Of a DNA stretch of 64,000 nucleotides, positions 11,601 through 23,389 are shown one piece after another (position 1 is the first letter of the stretch; every line of letters starts with the position of its first letter). A program made the position numbers and the translations under genes. This DNA comes from Closterium sp. NIES-65 (Eukaryota; Streptophyta; Zygnematophyceae; Desmidiales; Closteriaceae): NCBI GenBank assembly GCA_948144175.1, contig CANXME010002486.1, positions 806,001-870,000 on the forward strand, read 5' to 3'. Under the pieces are notes generated by a model. The model saw only the letters and a list, made by a program, of their open reading frames with translations. It did no database searches and was not told where the DNA came from.

Positions 11601-12089
11601 CTGCAGATTTGATGTGGAACCGAACAAGGGCCAGCTGTGAGACATTGAATCTGGGAAGGGTGTTGTGTGGTGCGGTCGGGTGGTCGTCAGGTCACCTAAG
11701 TGGGGCCGAACCGCTAAGTTGAAGGGCAATACATTTCACTTTCACTTTCTGGCGCCGGTAGCGCCCGGTAGTGCTAGGTAGCGCTACCGACCGAGTCAGC
11801 AAGCTGACCGCGGGCAAACAAAATAAATCCCATCGCGACAGCATGCCATTCGGGAGCCTCAACCCTAAAATTTTAGGGTTGAGGCTCCCTCGGATGGCAT
11901 GCCTTCCGAGTGGGTTTTAGTTTTTTTCTTGCCCGCGGTCAGCTTGCTGACTCGATTGCACTGCAGATTTGATGTGGAACCGAACAAGGGCCAGCTGTGA
12001 GACATTGAATCTGGGAAGGGTGTTGTGTGGTGCGGTCGGGTGGTCGTCAGGTCACCAATGTGGGGCCGAACCGCTAAGTTGAAGGGCAA
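11601..12089. repeat. 129-bp direct repeats flanking a foldback element
   Basis: 11601-11729 and 11961-12089 are near-identical 129-base direct repeats exactly 360 bases apart (start ctgcagatttgatgtggaac). Between them lies a 161-base near-palindrome (11793-11953). Short open frames occur in both copies but look incidental. Confidence 0.9.
11793..11953. mobile_element. Foldback/MITE-like hairpin
   Basis: The outer arms are 25-base perfect inverted repeats (gagtcagcaagctgaccgcg.. at 11793-11817 against 11929-11953). The inner arms (11841-11870 against 11871-11902) meet at ccctaaaattttaggg with only small mismatches. The whole can fold into one long hairpin. No coding capacity and no clear short target duplication; the flanking 129-bp repeats take that place. 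Confidence 0.75.
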
Positions 12090-12546
12090 AAAATTTCGCG
12101 CGGGAACATTTTTGCCTCGTCGTCACACAATCACATCCCCTCCATAAATTTCTTGGCTACCATGAGGCGACATTGGCGGCACAGTTAGCCCGGGTATTAC
12201 GGGTGTGACATGGATGCGCGAAGCTCTGTGATTCGAGTTCGAAGACAAATGCACTTTTGACAGTCTGAACGCTGGGCTGGGTTCACGGTGATTACGGAAG
12301 AACACGACAAAGTAACAAGCAGTGGGATGTGCCGTACAGTAGCAACTCCAGCGGCACCCCACTCCACGAACAGTACCCCATTTGTCATGCTTCCGAAGTG
12401 ATCGCGGTCGCGGCACGAAATGCAGTTCTTCCTTCGTCCGCAAACTTCATGTTTCACCACGGTTAAATACGGCTGGTAGGGCGTGTTGGGATCTATTTTG
12501 CAATGCACTTACAGCAGTGAGGTTCCTTCGATGGTAAATTGTTATG

Positions 12547-12877
12547 TGTAAGGAAATTCCCTTTTCCTTACTCCGCATCCCTGCTCAACGCGTACATCAC
12601 TGTAGCACTTCAGTCAGCACCGTTACCACTCGCGACCATCGCATCATTCATCATCCCGCCATTTTCGCACATCGCATCCCGACCTCACGGCTCGGCTGGT
12701 AACCCGCGCTCCAGGCCTACGCTTCGACACTTTCCCAACCTCAGTCCCAGGCTCGTCGCGCGACCATTACCGTTACCACTGTAGTTTCGCTATATATTCT
12801 TCGCTCATGCCTTCGCTCATTGTATTCTTGCTTCGATAGTGCAATTCTCGTTCGTTCACTCAATTGCACTCGTAACA
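12547..12877 (+). repeat. 5' LTR of the gypsy element
   Basis: TG...CA-bounded. It contains a likely promoter TATA motif (ctatatattc, at about 12790-12799). The first 20 bases are tgtaaggaaattcccttttc. It matches the 3' LTR with six substitutions and no gap by my reading. Confidence 0.95.
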
Positions 12878-12879
12878 CT

Positions 12880-12893
12880 TGGTATTCAGAGCC
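12880..12893 (+). other. Primer-binding site of the gypsy element
   Basis: tggtattcagagcc, two bases after the LTR. This is the usual plant initiator-Met tRNA complement (tggtatcagagcc) with one extra T. Confidence 0.7.
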
Positions 12894-13059
12894 TACTATC
12901 TCATCTCGGACCGCGTCCACACCTTCGCTTCCCACTATCTCAATTTTTTGGGGGGGGTAGACGTCTCTCAGCGATACAGCACCGCCGCTCGTAGTGCTCT
13001 CTCGCAAGCACGCACGGCCACGACCGAGGCTCTCGCTGAGCTTGCCCGACACCCCCGCC

Positions 13060-14193
13060 ATGGCCGATTTCACGCTCGCCACATTGACGCAAGAGCAACT
13101 CGATCGTCTCGTGCGTCAACTGAAGGACTCGGCGCTCGAAATCGCGACTCTCACGGCGGAACGTGACTCCGCCCGTCAACAGTCTATGGTGAACATACCG
13201 ACGACATCCCACGCACCAACAAACGCATCTGCACATTCGGACGAGCCGATCATCATCTCGTCCGGCACACCAACACAACACGACAGCACGGGACAACGCT
13301 CAGGCGCAGCCAGTGAGGGCGCCGCCCAGCCGATGCCTGGCATGGGAGGAAACAGGATCGCACCAAGCCCACGGGAGCCCCAAGAAGTCCGTCGGCACGT
13401 GGAATTTGCGGCGACAAGTGGCGAACACTCCAACATGGCACCGATGCCGCTCAATCCGCAACGCCCGCCCTGCTTCGACCCAAGTCAACGCGGCGGTCCG
13501 ACAGTTCAATCGTGGGTCTTCACGATGAACGTTTTCTTCGACGCCAATTACGTCGAGTCGGACGCCGCAAAGATCCGGTATGCGGTTTCACTGCTAAGGG
13601 GCCCCGCCATGGACTGGTGGCGAGTCATCGTGACGTCGCCACGCGCCTACGAGCCACCGTCGCACGAGGAAGGGCCCTCGGGTCCAGCTGTCACCTGGAG
13701 TTCGTTCTGCGAAACCGCCCAATACAGCACGTGGGATGCGTGGTGCGCAGGTCTTCAGGCGCGTTTTGAGCCGATCGCGGCTTCAATTTCGGCGCGTCCG
13801 AAACTGCGCACTTGGCGCCAGCTCGGGTCAGTTCAAGACTATACCAGCGGTTTTCTCGCACTTTGCGAGCAGGTCGGCTACATGCACGAAGCGGAGCGGG
13901 TGGACCATTACGTCGGAGGGCTGAAGCCGGACATCTCGCACGAGATAATGCTGCGCGGACTCTCTAATTTCAACGAGATTCTCGCGCTCGCCGAGAAGAT
14001 CGACATTCTACGCCGACCGAGACCGCGGTCCTATTACGGACATCGTCCTCGGGGACCGACCAAGCACGCCACTGTACATGCCGTCGCAACGAATGCAGTT
14101 GCCGCACCGTTTAAGGGGCGCTGCTTTGCTTGCAACAGGCCGGGCCACCGCAAGAGCGAATGCCCAGAGGAGCTGAGACGCCGAGGAGCATAG
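13060..14193 (+). CDS. Gypsy gag polyprotein
   Basis: 377 codons from the ATG in gccatggccg; the frame is open further upstream but without a better ATG. A central retrotransposon-gag capsid region is visible (about residues 140-310; WDAWCAGLQARFEP, QDYTSGFLALCEQVGY, VDHYVGGLKPDI). Near the C-terminus there is one CCHC zinc knuckle, CFACNRPGHRKSEC. It binds the element RNA and forms the particle. It is intact, and overlaps the pol frame, which begins by 14130 in a different frame, so pol expression would need frameshifting or an equivalent. Confidence 0.9.
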   Translation: MADFTLATLTQEQLDRLVRQLKDSALEIATLTAERDSARQQSMVNIPTTSHAPTNASAHSDEPIIISSGTPTQHDSTGQRSGAASEGAAQPMPGMGGNRIAPSPREPQEVRRHVEFAATSGEHSNMAPMPLNPQRPPCFDPSQRGGPTVQSWVFTMNVFFDANYVESDAAKIRYAVSLLRGPAMDWWRVIVTSPRAYEPPSHEEGPSGPAVTWSSFCETAQYSTWDAWCAGLQARFEPIAASISARPKLRTWRQLGSVQDYTSGFLALCEQVGYMHEAERVDHYVGGLKPDISHEIMLRGLSNFNEILALAEKIDILRRPRPRSYYGHRPRGPTKHATVHAVATNAVAAPFKGRCFACNRPGHRKSECPEELRRRGA

Positions 14194-17008
14194 CAGGGGA
14201 GGGAGTCTCAGAGGCAGGGAAACGCCAGCAGTCAGTAGAAGACGGGCCAACTACTGACGAGACTGCCTGCTCGCCCAACCACACCGACCCTCACCGAGTC
14301 ACAGTACCGATTCACGCCATCGATCGGGCTCGGATGAGTAAGGAGGGTACAGCGACGGATTGCTCAGTACTGATCTACGGGAAAATACAGGGAGCAGCGG
14401 TGAAGATTTTTATTGACGGAGGAGCAAGTCACAGCTTAGTTAATACCGCGACCGCAGGGAAATTACAGTTGACACTTAACCGATGCTTACCTGAGATAGA
14501 TGCACGCTTAGTCGACGGCACGCCACTGGCTATACGGGAAAAGGTGGAGAGAGTAAAAGTCCGCTGCGGAGGGAACTTCGGGTTTACACAGGAAATGCTC
14601 GCAACGACACTGGATGGGCACGACATTTTATTAGGACGTGATTGGCTGCGACGAAATAACCCACGAATTGACTGGACGACGGGTAGCTGCACAGTACGAA
14701 GTAGTGGTAACTGGGTCGTCCTACCTCGCTGGCAGCCACCCGAGTCTTCGACGGTCCAGGTCAACGCCATCACAATGAAACGGGCTGTCGCTGCTGGAGC
14801 TGACGTGTACGCAGTGGATATCGCATTAGTGGAAAAAGAGGAGCAGCCGAGTGATTTGCAGAAACTGTTGGCAGCCGTACCGCCCGAACTATAGGCACTA
14901 CTGAAACGGTTCCCGGGTATCTTTCCGGATGACTTACCGCAAGGGCTGCCACCTCAGCGGGCGCATGACCATAGGATCGAATTAGAACCGGGGGCACAGC
15001 CAACTGTACAGCGCCAATTTCGACTGACACAGCCCGAGCTCGACGAGCTAAGGAAGCAGTTAGATTACCTGTTAGAGAAGCAGTTTATCCGACCGAGCTC
15101 GTCACTGTTCGCCGCACCGATACTGTTCGCACCGAAAAAAGACGGAGGGTTTCGCATGTGCATCGACTACCGAGCGCTTAACAGGGTAACAGTCAAATCA
15201 CGATACCCCATCCCCCGCGCCGACGAACTGATCGACCAGCTGCGAACAGCACGAGTATTTTCGAAAATCGACTTACGGGGAGGTTACCATCAGATTCGGG
15301 TCGAACCATCGGACTGCGCCAAGACAGCATTTAGGACTAGGTACGGGTCATTCGAGTACACAGTGATGCCTTTCGGGCTGACCAACGCGCCTGCAACATT
15401 TCAGATGACCATGAACGCGGCGTTTAGGCCACTTTTAGATAAATGCGTGATAGTTTACCTCGACGATATCCTCGTTTACAATCGGGACAAGCAGCAGCAC
15501 TTAGTAGATCTCGAAGCAGTTTTTAAAGTTTTAGAGGAACATCGGTTACTCACCAAGGGCTCCAAGTGCGAGTTTTTTCGGGACAAACTAGAGTTTTTAG
15601 GAGGCTGGGGTAGAAATCGACCCTAAAAAGCTGGATACCGTAAAAGCGTGGCACCCACCGACGAACATCACGGAACTTCAGAGTTTTTTAGGTTTTGTTA
15701 ATTACGTTCGACGGTGCGTCCCCGACATGGCACGCTTAACAGCCCCGCTCACTGATTTACTGCGTAAGGGGGTCCCTTTTACGTGGGGGGAGAAAGAGCA
15801 TGCTGCCTTCTCTGCCCTGAAAAATGTTCTCTGTTCACCACCCGTCCTACGCATCGCTGACCCACACCTCCCCTTCGAAGTTGTTACCGACGCGAGTGAC
15901 ATCGCCATCGGAGCCGTACTGTTACAGGACTTCGGCAATGGCCTCCAACCCATCGCCTACGAATCACGCAAGCTACATCCACCTGAGCGAAATTATCCGA
16001 TACACGACCGTGAAATGCTCGCGATCGTGCACGCATTCAAAGTGTGGCGCTGCTACTTGACCGGCGCAGACGTGACAGTACAGACAGACCATCGATCACT
16101 ACAGTACCTTCGAGCACAGCCCCACCTCAACCCACGACAGATTCGGTGGCTCGATTTCCTCGAGTAGAATTTCCACTTTACGGTCACATATAAAAAAGGA
16201 GCCTCGAACATCGCCGACGCCCTGACCCGCCCCACTGCCCAGATCCATGCGATACTACTCGCACAAACCAGCCCGCTACTGACAGGACTATTTACCCACG
16301 GATATCAAACAGACCCATTCTTCACAGGAGGAAATTCGCAGCAGTTTGTAGCAGCCAAGGGAGTCTATTACGTAAAAGTTGGAACCGACCGCATCTGGGT
16401 ACCAGGGTACACACTACTACGGGAACTACTGTTACAGGAGGCACACGACGCAGTAACCTCGGGACATTTCGGAGTAGAAAAAACACGGCAGCAGCTGCAG
16501 CGATACTACTACTGGCCGGAAATGTTGACCGACGTGCAACAACACGTGGCATCGTGTCCCACTTGCCAGCTCATGAAGTCAAGCAGGAAGCGGCCGGCGG
16601 GACAATTGCAACTAATCCCACCCCCAGAGCGTGCTTGGCAGCAGGTGACGATGGACTTCGTCACGGGGTTACCGGCTGGGGCGAGTGGGCATGACGCGAT
16701 CCTGGTCGTCGTCGATCGACTAACGAAAATGGCACATTTCGTAGCATGCAGGAAATCAATCACAGCCGAGGAAATAGCCCGACTCTTCATCACCACCGTC
16801 GTTCGAGTGCACGGGATACCAGCGTCGATCATCAGCGACAGGGACACGAAGTTTACTAGCAATTTCTGGCGGAACCTGTGGCAGCAGTTCGGCACGCGAC
16901 TTCAATTCAGTTCATCCTATCACCCCGAAACCGACAGACAGACAGAATGGACAAACCAGACCATGGAGCAGCTGATTCGAGCCACGTGCGACGATCCAAA
17001 CACGTGGG
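14130..17008 (+). pseudogene. Gypsy pol, 5' part: protease, reverse transcriptase, RNase H, integrase (broken)
   Basis: The protease has the active-site segment IDGGASHSL (about 14410-14440; Gly in place of the usual Ser after Asp). RT carries FSKIDLRGGYHQIRV, MPFGLTNAPATFQ and the catalytic VYLDDILVY. RNase H has VVTDASDIAIGAVLL and TDHRSLQYL. Integrase has an HHCC finger ending CPTCQ, then MDFVTGLP, ISDRDTKF and QTEWTNQ as the D,D,E positions. Breaks are TAG at 14892-14894 before the RT, a deletion/frame change at about 15600-15612 right after EFLG, and TAG at 16165-16167 after RNase H. Both stops sit where the family usually has Gln. The frame ends in the middle of integrase at the copia insertion. 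Confidence 0.92.
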
Positions 17009-17140
17009 TGAGAAGAATTGAACGAGAATGAAAATGAGTATGAACGAAGTGAGTACAAATAGGAAACCCTAATTGGGTTGTACCCCCTATGGGATACCCC
17101 ACTATAGCCTACACAAATAAGTAAGCTATATGTTCTGACA
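17009..17140 (-). repeat. 3' LTR of the copia element
   Basis: On the minus strand it runs from TGTCAGAAC to TTCTTCTCA. It is preceded (17141 upward, minus strand) by a purine-rich stretch with ggggg that may serve as the polypurine tract. Confidence 0.93.
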
Positions 17141-17352
17141 CACCCCCATAGGCAAAGTGGGGGAGAACAAGGGGTCACAAGACCAGTCAAGCAAAGCAAA
17201 GCAAAGCTCAGGGTGGATCACAAAGTCACCACGCATTCCGAGCACAAGTTCAAAGGCCAGAAGGCCAGTTCACATGCAAGATCATATATAGAGGTACACA
17301 AGAGTCAAGTAAGCAAGAGCAAGGGTATATATATGCGAAGGTACAAGCAAGG

Positions 17353-20300
17353 TCAAGAGGAGAGCAAGTGAGGCAAGACAGGCACAAGACCCAACTGCGT
17401 GCAGCAACGCTGATGATCACAAGGCGCAAGTGCCTTGGTGAAGACATCAGCAGTGTTGGCCTCAGAGGCCACGTACGCAAGTCGCAACTGTCCACGCTGC
17501 TGTAGCTCACGAGCAAGAAAGTAGCGGAGAGCAATGTGCTTCGTTCTGTGCTCCAGTCGCTGCTCTCGACACAAGGCCAGCATGGCCTTGTTGTCTACGT
17601 ACAGCACTGGAGGAGAACGAGGCTGCTCTCCAAGGTCGGTCAGCAGGTAGGTGAGCCAGCGTAGCTCCTGTGCAGCCATAGCCCCAGCGTAGATCTCAGC
17701 CTCACAACTGGAGCCGAGAACAGAAGACGAGCGGGTAGCCCGCCACGAGACAGAGCCGGAACCAAGGCTGAAGGTGTAACCCTGTGACGACCGCTGCGTA
17801 GCCTGGTCGTCAGCCCAAGAAGCGTCTGCGTGCCCAGTGAGGACCACTGGACTGCGCCCTCCAAGCACTAGCCCCATGCCCGACGTACTGCACAAGTAGC
17901 GCAACACCCTCTTCGCTGCAGCCATGTGCTCTGGTCGGTGTCTCCCAGGAGCAACAAAGCGTGCGAGAATGCTAAGAGGGTATGCGAGGTCAGGTCGTGT
18001 GCAGGTCATCAGGTACATGAGGCAGCCAACAAGCTCTGCAAACGGGCCACTCGACTCTACGGACTCATCCGAAGGCAGAGCTGAGAGCGAGTGGCGAGTA
18101 GGCAGAGGAGTGGCCTGAGGCGAGGAGTACGTGAAGCCGAAGCGCTGAAGGACCTGCTGCACCATGTGTGACTGAGTCAGGGTAATGGTGCGGCGTGCTC
18201 TGTCCCGGGTGATCTGCAAGCCAAGGTAGCTGCGCAGTTCACCCAGGTCAGTGCACGTGTGTCTCTTCTGCAGCTCGGACTTCACGTAGGCGAGTCCAGC
18301 AGTGTCAGCTGTGGCAAAGACCAAGTCGTCGACGTACACGAGGATGTAGAACGGCGGCAGAGAGGTGTCGGTGCGCAGAAACAGCGACGGGTCGGCAGTA
18401 GAAGGAGCAAACCCAAGTGCCGCGAGCGTAGTCCTCAGTGTGTCGTGCCACTCACGTGGCGCCTGGCGGAGACCGTAGACTGGACGCCGGAGACTCCACT
18501 GGGTACCAGGAGGGAAAGACCCAGTGAAGCCAGGTGGGCGACGCAGCCAGATCTCCTCGTGCAGGCTGCCCTGCAAGAAAGCTGTGCTGAAGTCGAGAGA
18601 GTGCAGCTCGTAGTCACGGTGAGCAGCAACGTGCAGCAGAACCCGAAGAGTGGTCATCTTCGGGGTGGGGGAGAAGGTCTGAAAGTAGTCAACCCCCTGC
18701 CGCTGACTGAAGCCACGAGCCACGTAACGCGCCTTGAAGACAGGCGGAGAGCCCGGCGGCCGCTTCACCCTGAAAATCCACATGCCACTGACGATGTTCG
18801 CCCCAGGAGGGGGAACAGCGTCAACGTAGGTGCCTGTGGACTTCCAGGAAGTCATCTCTGCATCCATAGCTGCCTGCCACTGAGAGGAGTAGGGACCCTC
18901 TATCGCCTCCGCGTAAGAGCGCGGAGTCGGGATGTCTGGTGCATCCGGGTCTCCCTCAGGGGCTAGTAGTACAGACGCGAGACGAGGTGAAGCGGCGGCG
19001 AGACACTGGAACTCCTCCTGCCTGTCCTCAAGGACGTCCGTGCCAAGGGCACACTCACCCCCGACGGACGGAGGACAGGCGGACTCAGACTCAGTGACAA
19101 GACGAGCAGCGTAGTCTAGACGACAGCGCGCAGCAAAGTCGACAAGCTCAGTGACAAGGGCAGACGCAGCAGACGACTCGAAGGAAGGGTCAGTGACAGC
19201 AGTAGCAAGGAGACGCGTGACAGTAGGACTGGCAGCACGAAGAGAGTCCGACTCCGGGTCGGCAAGAGCAGGAAGAGAGGAAGCAGGAGGAGAAGGCAAA
19301 GGGGCACGCAGAGGAGTAGTGGACGGACGCAGTGACATCCGGTGCGTGCCAGGGACAGGAGGAGGACGCTGACGCGACCCGCGACCACTAGTGCGCTCAG
19401 TACGAACAGGCGACACGGGACGAGACGCAGGCTCACGACGCTCAGTAAGACCTCCGGTCGGACCAGCGTAGGGAGAAGGAGCAGGCAAAGGGGAGGCAGG
19501 CTGTAGCTGTGGCTGTGACCGGACAGGCTGCGGACCCTCTAAGGGAGGAGGAGGAGGTGTAAGACCAAGAACCTGCTGCAGGAGCGGAACGAAGTACGGT
19601 CGGGGCCGCGCGGCGACGCTAGAAACAGCAGGAACAGCACCAGCAGCCCCGGCAGGAGCACCCACTCCAGCAGCACCTCCAGCAGCACCACCAGAAGCTC
19701 CAGAACCTCCAGCAGCAGCACCAGGAGCACTGTCAGTCGGACCGCCAACGGCAGGCTCAGCGCCAACACCCTCAGCAGTACCAGCTCCAGGAGAACTCTC
19801 AGACCCAGCGGCTCCAGCACCCACAGTACGAGCACCGGCGGGACGCGCGACAGCAGTACCCTCTGCAGCCGAAGAACCACCAGCACCAGCAGCACGCCTC
19901 CAGCGCCTGGCAAACCACTCACGCAGCTCCTGTGGGGAGAGTGGCTCCCGGCGAGACGAAGCACCCCCAGGCACAGCACCCCCAGGCTCAGCACCCCCAG
20001 GCTCAGCACCCCTAGGCACAGCACCCCCAGGCACAGCACCCCCAGGCTCGGCACCTCCAGGCTCAGCACCCCCAGGCACAGCACCCCCAGGCGCAGCACC
20101 CCCAGGCTCAGCACCCCTAGGCACAGCACCCCCAGGCTCGGCACCTCCAGGCTCAGCACCCCCAGGCACAGCACCCCCAGGCTCAGCACCCGCAGCAGCA
20201 CCAGAGTCACCAGTGACCTCGACAGGCTCTACCGCGTCTACCTGGGACACACCTGAAGGGGCAGGACCCTGAGGGGGGAGGGGGACTACCGGGGGGGGAC

Positions 20301-23300
20301 CTGGTACCAAGAAGAGCGGGGGTGGGGGGAGGGACGGAGTGCGGTAGGGGAAGAGGCGGTAGTAGGGTACCGACTCGTCGAACCTGACGTCCTGGGAGGA
20401 CAGAACACGTCGAGAGGTGGGGTGGTAAAACTGCCACCCAGGGGCGTCGGGGGGGAACCCCAGGAAGACGCAGGGAGAAGCACGAGGGGACAGCTTGTCC
20501 GCAGACAGGTCGCGAACAAACGCCCGAGATCCCCAGACCCGGAACGCCGACGCATCGCTAACCTTCCCCGTCCATTGGAGGGCTGGGGAGGTCTCCGGTC
20601 GAGAGACCCTGGGGTGGAGGTTGATCTGGTGCGCAGCGTACCTGACCGCAAACGGCCACAGAAAATGGGGAGCAGCCGCATGCATCATGGACGTACGAGC
20701 GACGTCCATGACCATGCCAATGCGGCGCTCAGCAATCCCATTCTGCTGTGGTGAGTCCGGAAGCGTGAAGGTCTGACGGATGCCTCGCACACGACAGTAG
20801 GCACTCAGGAGGCCAGAGGAGAACTCTCCGCCTCTGTCCGAGTGCAGACGCAAAACAGGGAAGTCAGAGCCAAAGCTCCTCCGAAGCTGGAGACGAGCTG
20901 CGCGGATCCAGTCGATCAACACCTCAGTGACCTCACCCTTGCTGCGCAAGGGGAAGACTGTGGTGTAACGCGAGTAGTCGTCAACCACCAGCAGGAAGTA
21001 GCGCTCCTGACCCTGTCCACGGACGCGGGCTGGGCCCCACACGTCCATGTGAAGCGTCTGCAACGGGGCCTCTGTCGGAGGAAACTGGGAGGAGTGAGGG
21101 GCAGCACGCTGGCGCCCCTCGACACAGGGGACACAGGTAGGGCCAGGGCCCGGAGGAAGGGGAGGGAGAGACCGGGGAAGACCAGACACAAGGACTCGCG
21201 AGGCCATGCCTCTGAGCCGAAGCAGAGAGGGGTGGCCAAGGCGGTGGTGCCAGAGGAGGGTCTCGTGAGACAGACGACGACACGAGCAGGGGGCAGACTC
21301 AGGACCAGACCTGGACGCTGCAGCAAACACCTGACCAGACGAAGGGACCCTACTAGACGTAGCACCTGGAGGAGAAGCAGTGGTCAGTGTGTACAGGCTC
21401 GACCCTGGCCGACGTGTAAACGTAGCCAGGTGGCGACCTGTATCCGCCTCCGTGCAGTGGGTCACCCGCTGACGAGCAGGGGTGAACTGGTGGACACCCG
21501 CATCCTGGAGGTCAGCACCACTCACCAAGTTCGTCGAGAACGAGGGGAGGTAGAGACCAGTCAGGGTGCCAGAGGGGGCCGCCGGACACGGGAGGACAGT
21601 GGAGAAGCGAGACAGGACAGGCCCCCCAGAGGGGTCAGCCAGGGACACCGCAACCGGCCGACTCAGCGGCGTGAGAGTGGTGCGGTCCCTAAAGAAGGAG
21701 CGAGACGCTCCAGAGTCAAGGGTGAAGGTGTGAGAGGCCGAAGCCGACACAGTACCTGAGAGGGCAGACTCACCAGCACCTGAGAGCACAGACGCACTGG
21801 CACCTAGAGCAGCAGCCTCACTAGTACCTGACGCGGCAGTACCAATGCCCGGGTCGGGCGGGAAACACCGGTAACAGTCATCCTCATCACTACCAGTCAC
21901 AGCATACATAGCAGAGAGAATAGCATCAAAATCAAGATCATAAATAGCTACACCAGCCCTAGACAGCTCTCCCAAGCGGGGGATCTCAGCGGCCTCCGGA
22001 AACTGCTGACGCCAGGCGTCGGTCAGGCGGCCAAAGCAGCGGCGGGCTGTGTGGGCGCCTCCACACCTCTCCCCTGCACGGTCACCGGTGCGAAGAACGT
22101 AGGGGCAGGGACCAAGCGCACCACCACGCTGACGCTGCAAGTACCACTCACGGAGCTGCTGAGGGCCGGGGACGGTGCGAGAGCGCTGCTGCTGCTGTGG
22201 CTGCTGCTGCGGCTGCTGCTGCTGCTGCTGCTGCTGGCGCTGACCACCCCCAGAGCTGCTCCGCTGGGACGAGCCACTCCGACCCCCGCCTCCACCGCCA
22301 CCCCCGCCTCCACCGCCACCCCCGTCTCCACCGCCACCTCCCCCACCATGACCGTCGCTCCCACCGCTCCCACCGCCTCCTCCGCTACCACCTCCGCCGC
22401 CACCTCCGCCTCCACCGCCGCCACCAGTACCTCCACTCCCGCCACCACCCCCACCGCCACCCCCACTTCCCCCGCCACCCCCACCGCCTCCTCCACCGCC
22501 CCCTCTAGCTCCACCCGCTCCCTTGCCCCCTTTGCCCTTGCCAGAGCGGCGTCTGCCGCTGGGGGCAGACGCCGCGCCGACCGACTCAAAACCAGTGAGG
22601 TCGGCCGCAGCGGCAGAGGCGACAGAGGGCAGCAGGGGGGAAGGACCACACCCCTCAAAGATGGGGGTGCGAGGGTCACCCCGAGAGGCCCCTACAGCGA
22701 CAATACTCTTCTCAGCCGCTAGCAGGGACTCCTCAAGGAGGTCGACAGTGAGAGTGGTGGGACAGACAGAGAGAAACTGGTCCCTAACGACACGAAGGGA
22801 CTCAGGGAGACGGGTAACGAGAAAGTAGAGAGTGATGTACATGGGAGGAGGGTTCGCAGCGCGGAACTCAGCAGGAAGGGCAGCGCGGTAGCGGGTGTCA
22901 CTAGCACGGAGGTGGGTAACGAGGTCAGCGACAGTGGGAAAGGAAGCGAGGTCAGGGAAGAGAAACGGTAGCATGAGGCGGCTAAGGGCAGCGTAGGAAG
23001 GGGAGGAGTAGCGTGCAACTACAGCGTCGTACAAGGCCTGAGCGGTCTTGCACTGACTAAAGTGGGCACGCTCAGAGGAAGGGAGGTGGCGACGCACAGC
23101 AAGACGTGCAGCAGCATCGCGGGTCGCCCACTTGGAGCGAACGGCAGAGTCAGCATCAGCAGGTGGGGCAGGGACAGCGCCAGAGACAAAGTCAAAGAGA
23201 GAGACCTCATCTATCGCATCACACAGTAAGTACAGCTGCAGGTCTTCAATCCAGACGGCAAAGTCAATGGCCCTCCCCTCAGCGTCAAAAGTAAGAACAT

Positions 23301-23313
23301 TGGGGGTGGCCAT
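17353..23313 (-). CDS. Copia Gag-Pol polyprotein
   Basis: 1986 codons, one uninterrupted frame, from the ATG at 23311-23313 ([10 protein letters not shown]), seven codons inside the longer open frame. Order: Gag (about 1-250, UBN2-like), an extreme Gly-rich linker (about 270-350) and a Gln run, a variant Cys/His finger ([15 protein letters not shown]), protease LDSGAS with the catalytic Asp at 533, integrase with HHCC and catalytic D757, D826 and E862 (spacing DX35E), a Pro/Gly/Glu repeat linker (about 1040-1110), RT with YVDD at about 1660, and RNase H with [16 protein letters not shown] order places it in Pseudoviridae. All catalytic residues are present. It is about 500 residues longer than typical copia polyproteins because of the low-complexity linkers. 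Confidence 0.95.
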   Translation of the reverse strand: MATPNVLTFDAEGRAIDFAVWIEDLQLYLLCDAIDEVSLFDFVSGAVPAPPADADSAVRSKWATRDAAARLAVRRHLPSSERAHFSQCKTAQALYDAVVARYSSPSYAALSRLMLPFLFPDLASFPTVADLVTHLRASDTRYRAALPAEFRAANPPPMYITLYFLVTRLPESLRVVRDQFLSVCPTTLTVDLLEESLLAAEKSIVAVGASRGDPRTPIFEGCGPSPLLPSVASAAAADLTGFESVGAASAPSGRRRSGKGKGGKGAGGARGGGGGGGGGGGGSGGGGGGGGGSGGTGGGGGGGGGGGGGSGGGGGSGGSDGHGGGGGGGDGGGGGGGGGGGGGGRSGSSQRSSSGGGQRQQQQQQQQPQQQPQQQQRSRTVPGPQQLREWYLQRQRGGALGPCPYVLRTGDRAGERCGGAHTARRCFGRLTDAWRQQFPEAAEIPRLGELSRAGVAIYDLDFDAILSAMYAVTGSDEDDCYRCFPPDPGIGTAASGTSEAAALGASASVLSGAGESALSGTVSASASHTFTLDSGASRSFFRDRTTLTPLSRPVAVSLADPSGGPVLSRFSTVLPCPAAPSGTLTGLYLPSFSTNLVSGADLQDAGVHQFTPARQRVTHCTEADTGRHLATFTRRPGSSLYTLTTASPPGATSSRVPSSGQVFAAASRSGPESAPCSCRRLSHETLLWHHRLGHPSLLRLRGMASRVLVSGLPRSLPPLPPGPGPTCVPCVEGRQRAAPHSSQFPPTEAPLQTLHMDVWGPARVRGQGQERYFLLVVDDYSRYTTVFPLRSKGEVTEVLIDWIRAARLQLRRSFGSDFPVLRLHSDRGGEFSSGLLSAYCRVRGIRQTFTLPDSPQQNGIAERRIGMVMDVARTSMMHAAAPHFLWPFAVRYAAHQINLHPRVSRPETSPALQWTGKVSDASAFRVWGSRAFVRDLSADKLSPRASPCVFLGFPPDAPGWQFYHPTSRRVLSSQDVRFDESVPYYRLFPYRTPSLPPPPLFLVPGPPPVVPLPPQGPAPSGVSQVDAVEPVEVTGDSGAAAGAEPGGAVPGGAEPGGAEPGGAVPRGAEPGGAAPGGAVPGGAEPGGAEPGGAVPGGAVPRGAEPGGAEPGGAVPGGASSRREPLSPQELREWFARRWRRAAGAGGSSAAEGTAVARPAGARTVGAGAAGSESSPGAGTAEGVGAEPAVGGPTDSAPGAAAGGSGASGGAAGGAAGVGAPAGAAGAVPAVSSVAARPRPYFVPLLQQVLGLTPPPPPLEGPQPVRSQPQLQPASPLPAPSPYAGPTGGLTERREPASRPVSPVRTERTSGRGSRQRPPPVPGTHRMSLRPSTTPLRAPLPSPPASSLPALADPESDSLRAASPTVTRLLATAVTDPSFESSAASALVTELVDFAARCRLDYAARLVTESESACPPSVGGECALGTDVLEDRQEEFQCLAAASPRLASVLLAPEGDPDAPDIPTPRSYAEAIEGPYSSQWQAAMDAEMTSWKSTGTYVDAVPPPGANIVSGMWIFRVKRPPGSPPVFKARYVARGFSQRQGVDYFQTFSPTPKMTTLRVLLHVAAHRDYELHSLDFSTAFLQGSLHEEIWLRRPPGFTGSFPPGTQWSLRRPVYGLRQAPREWHDTLRTTLAALGFAPSTADPSLFLRTDTSLPPFYILVYVDDLVFATADTAGLAYVKSELQKRHTCTDLGELRSYLGLQITRDRARRTITLTQSHMVQQVLQRFGFTYSSPQATPLPTRHSLSALPSDESVESSGPFAELVGCLMYLMTCTRPDLAYPLSILARFVAPGRHRPEHMAAAKRVLRYLCSTSGMGLVLGGRSPVVLTGHADASWADDQATQRSSQGYTFSLGSGSVSWRATRSSSVLGSSCEAEIYAGAMAAQELRWLTYLLTDLGEQPRSPPVLYVDNKAMLALCREQRLEHRTKHIALRYFLARELQQRGQLRLAYVASEANTADVFTKALAPCDHQRCCTQLGLVPVLPHLLSS
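19965..20190 (-). repeat. 15-bp coding tandem repeat in the copia polyprotein
   Basis: Units of 15 bases encode [10 protein letters not shown] pentapeptides in the linker between integrase and RT. About 14-15 units with small variants. This type of array readily changes copy number and would preserve the frame. Confidence 0.85.
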
Positions 23314-23389
23314 GGCAGCAGCTGAAAGTCTCACCGGGCTGGGAGAGTCGGGTAGGTCAGCAGCAGAGGAACACAGCTCAGGAACAGCG

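Larger units (their letters stand above)
10984..12546. other. Intergenic stretch holding a foldback element
   Basis: About 1.56 kb between the minus-strand gene and the gypsy element. It holds the 129-bp direct repeats and central hairpin described separately (11601-12089). Nothing recognisable was seen in 11104-11600 or 12090-12541. The final bases 12542-12546 (TTATG) are the left target duplication of the gypsy element. Confidence 0.6.

Noticed and set aside
22051-22722. Plus-strand frame of 223 codons opposite the copia gag
   Set aside because: Mirror of the Gly-rich repeat; Thr/Pro/Ala repeats with no domain.
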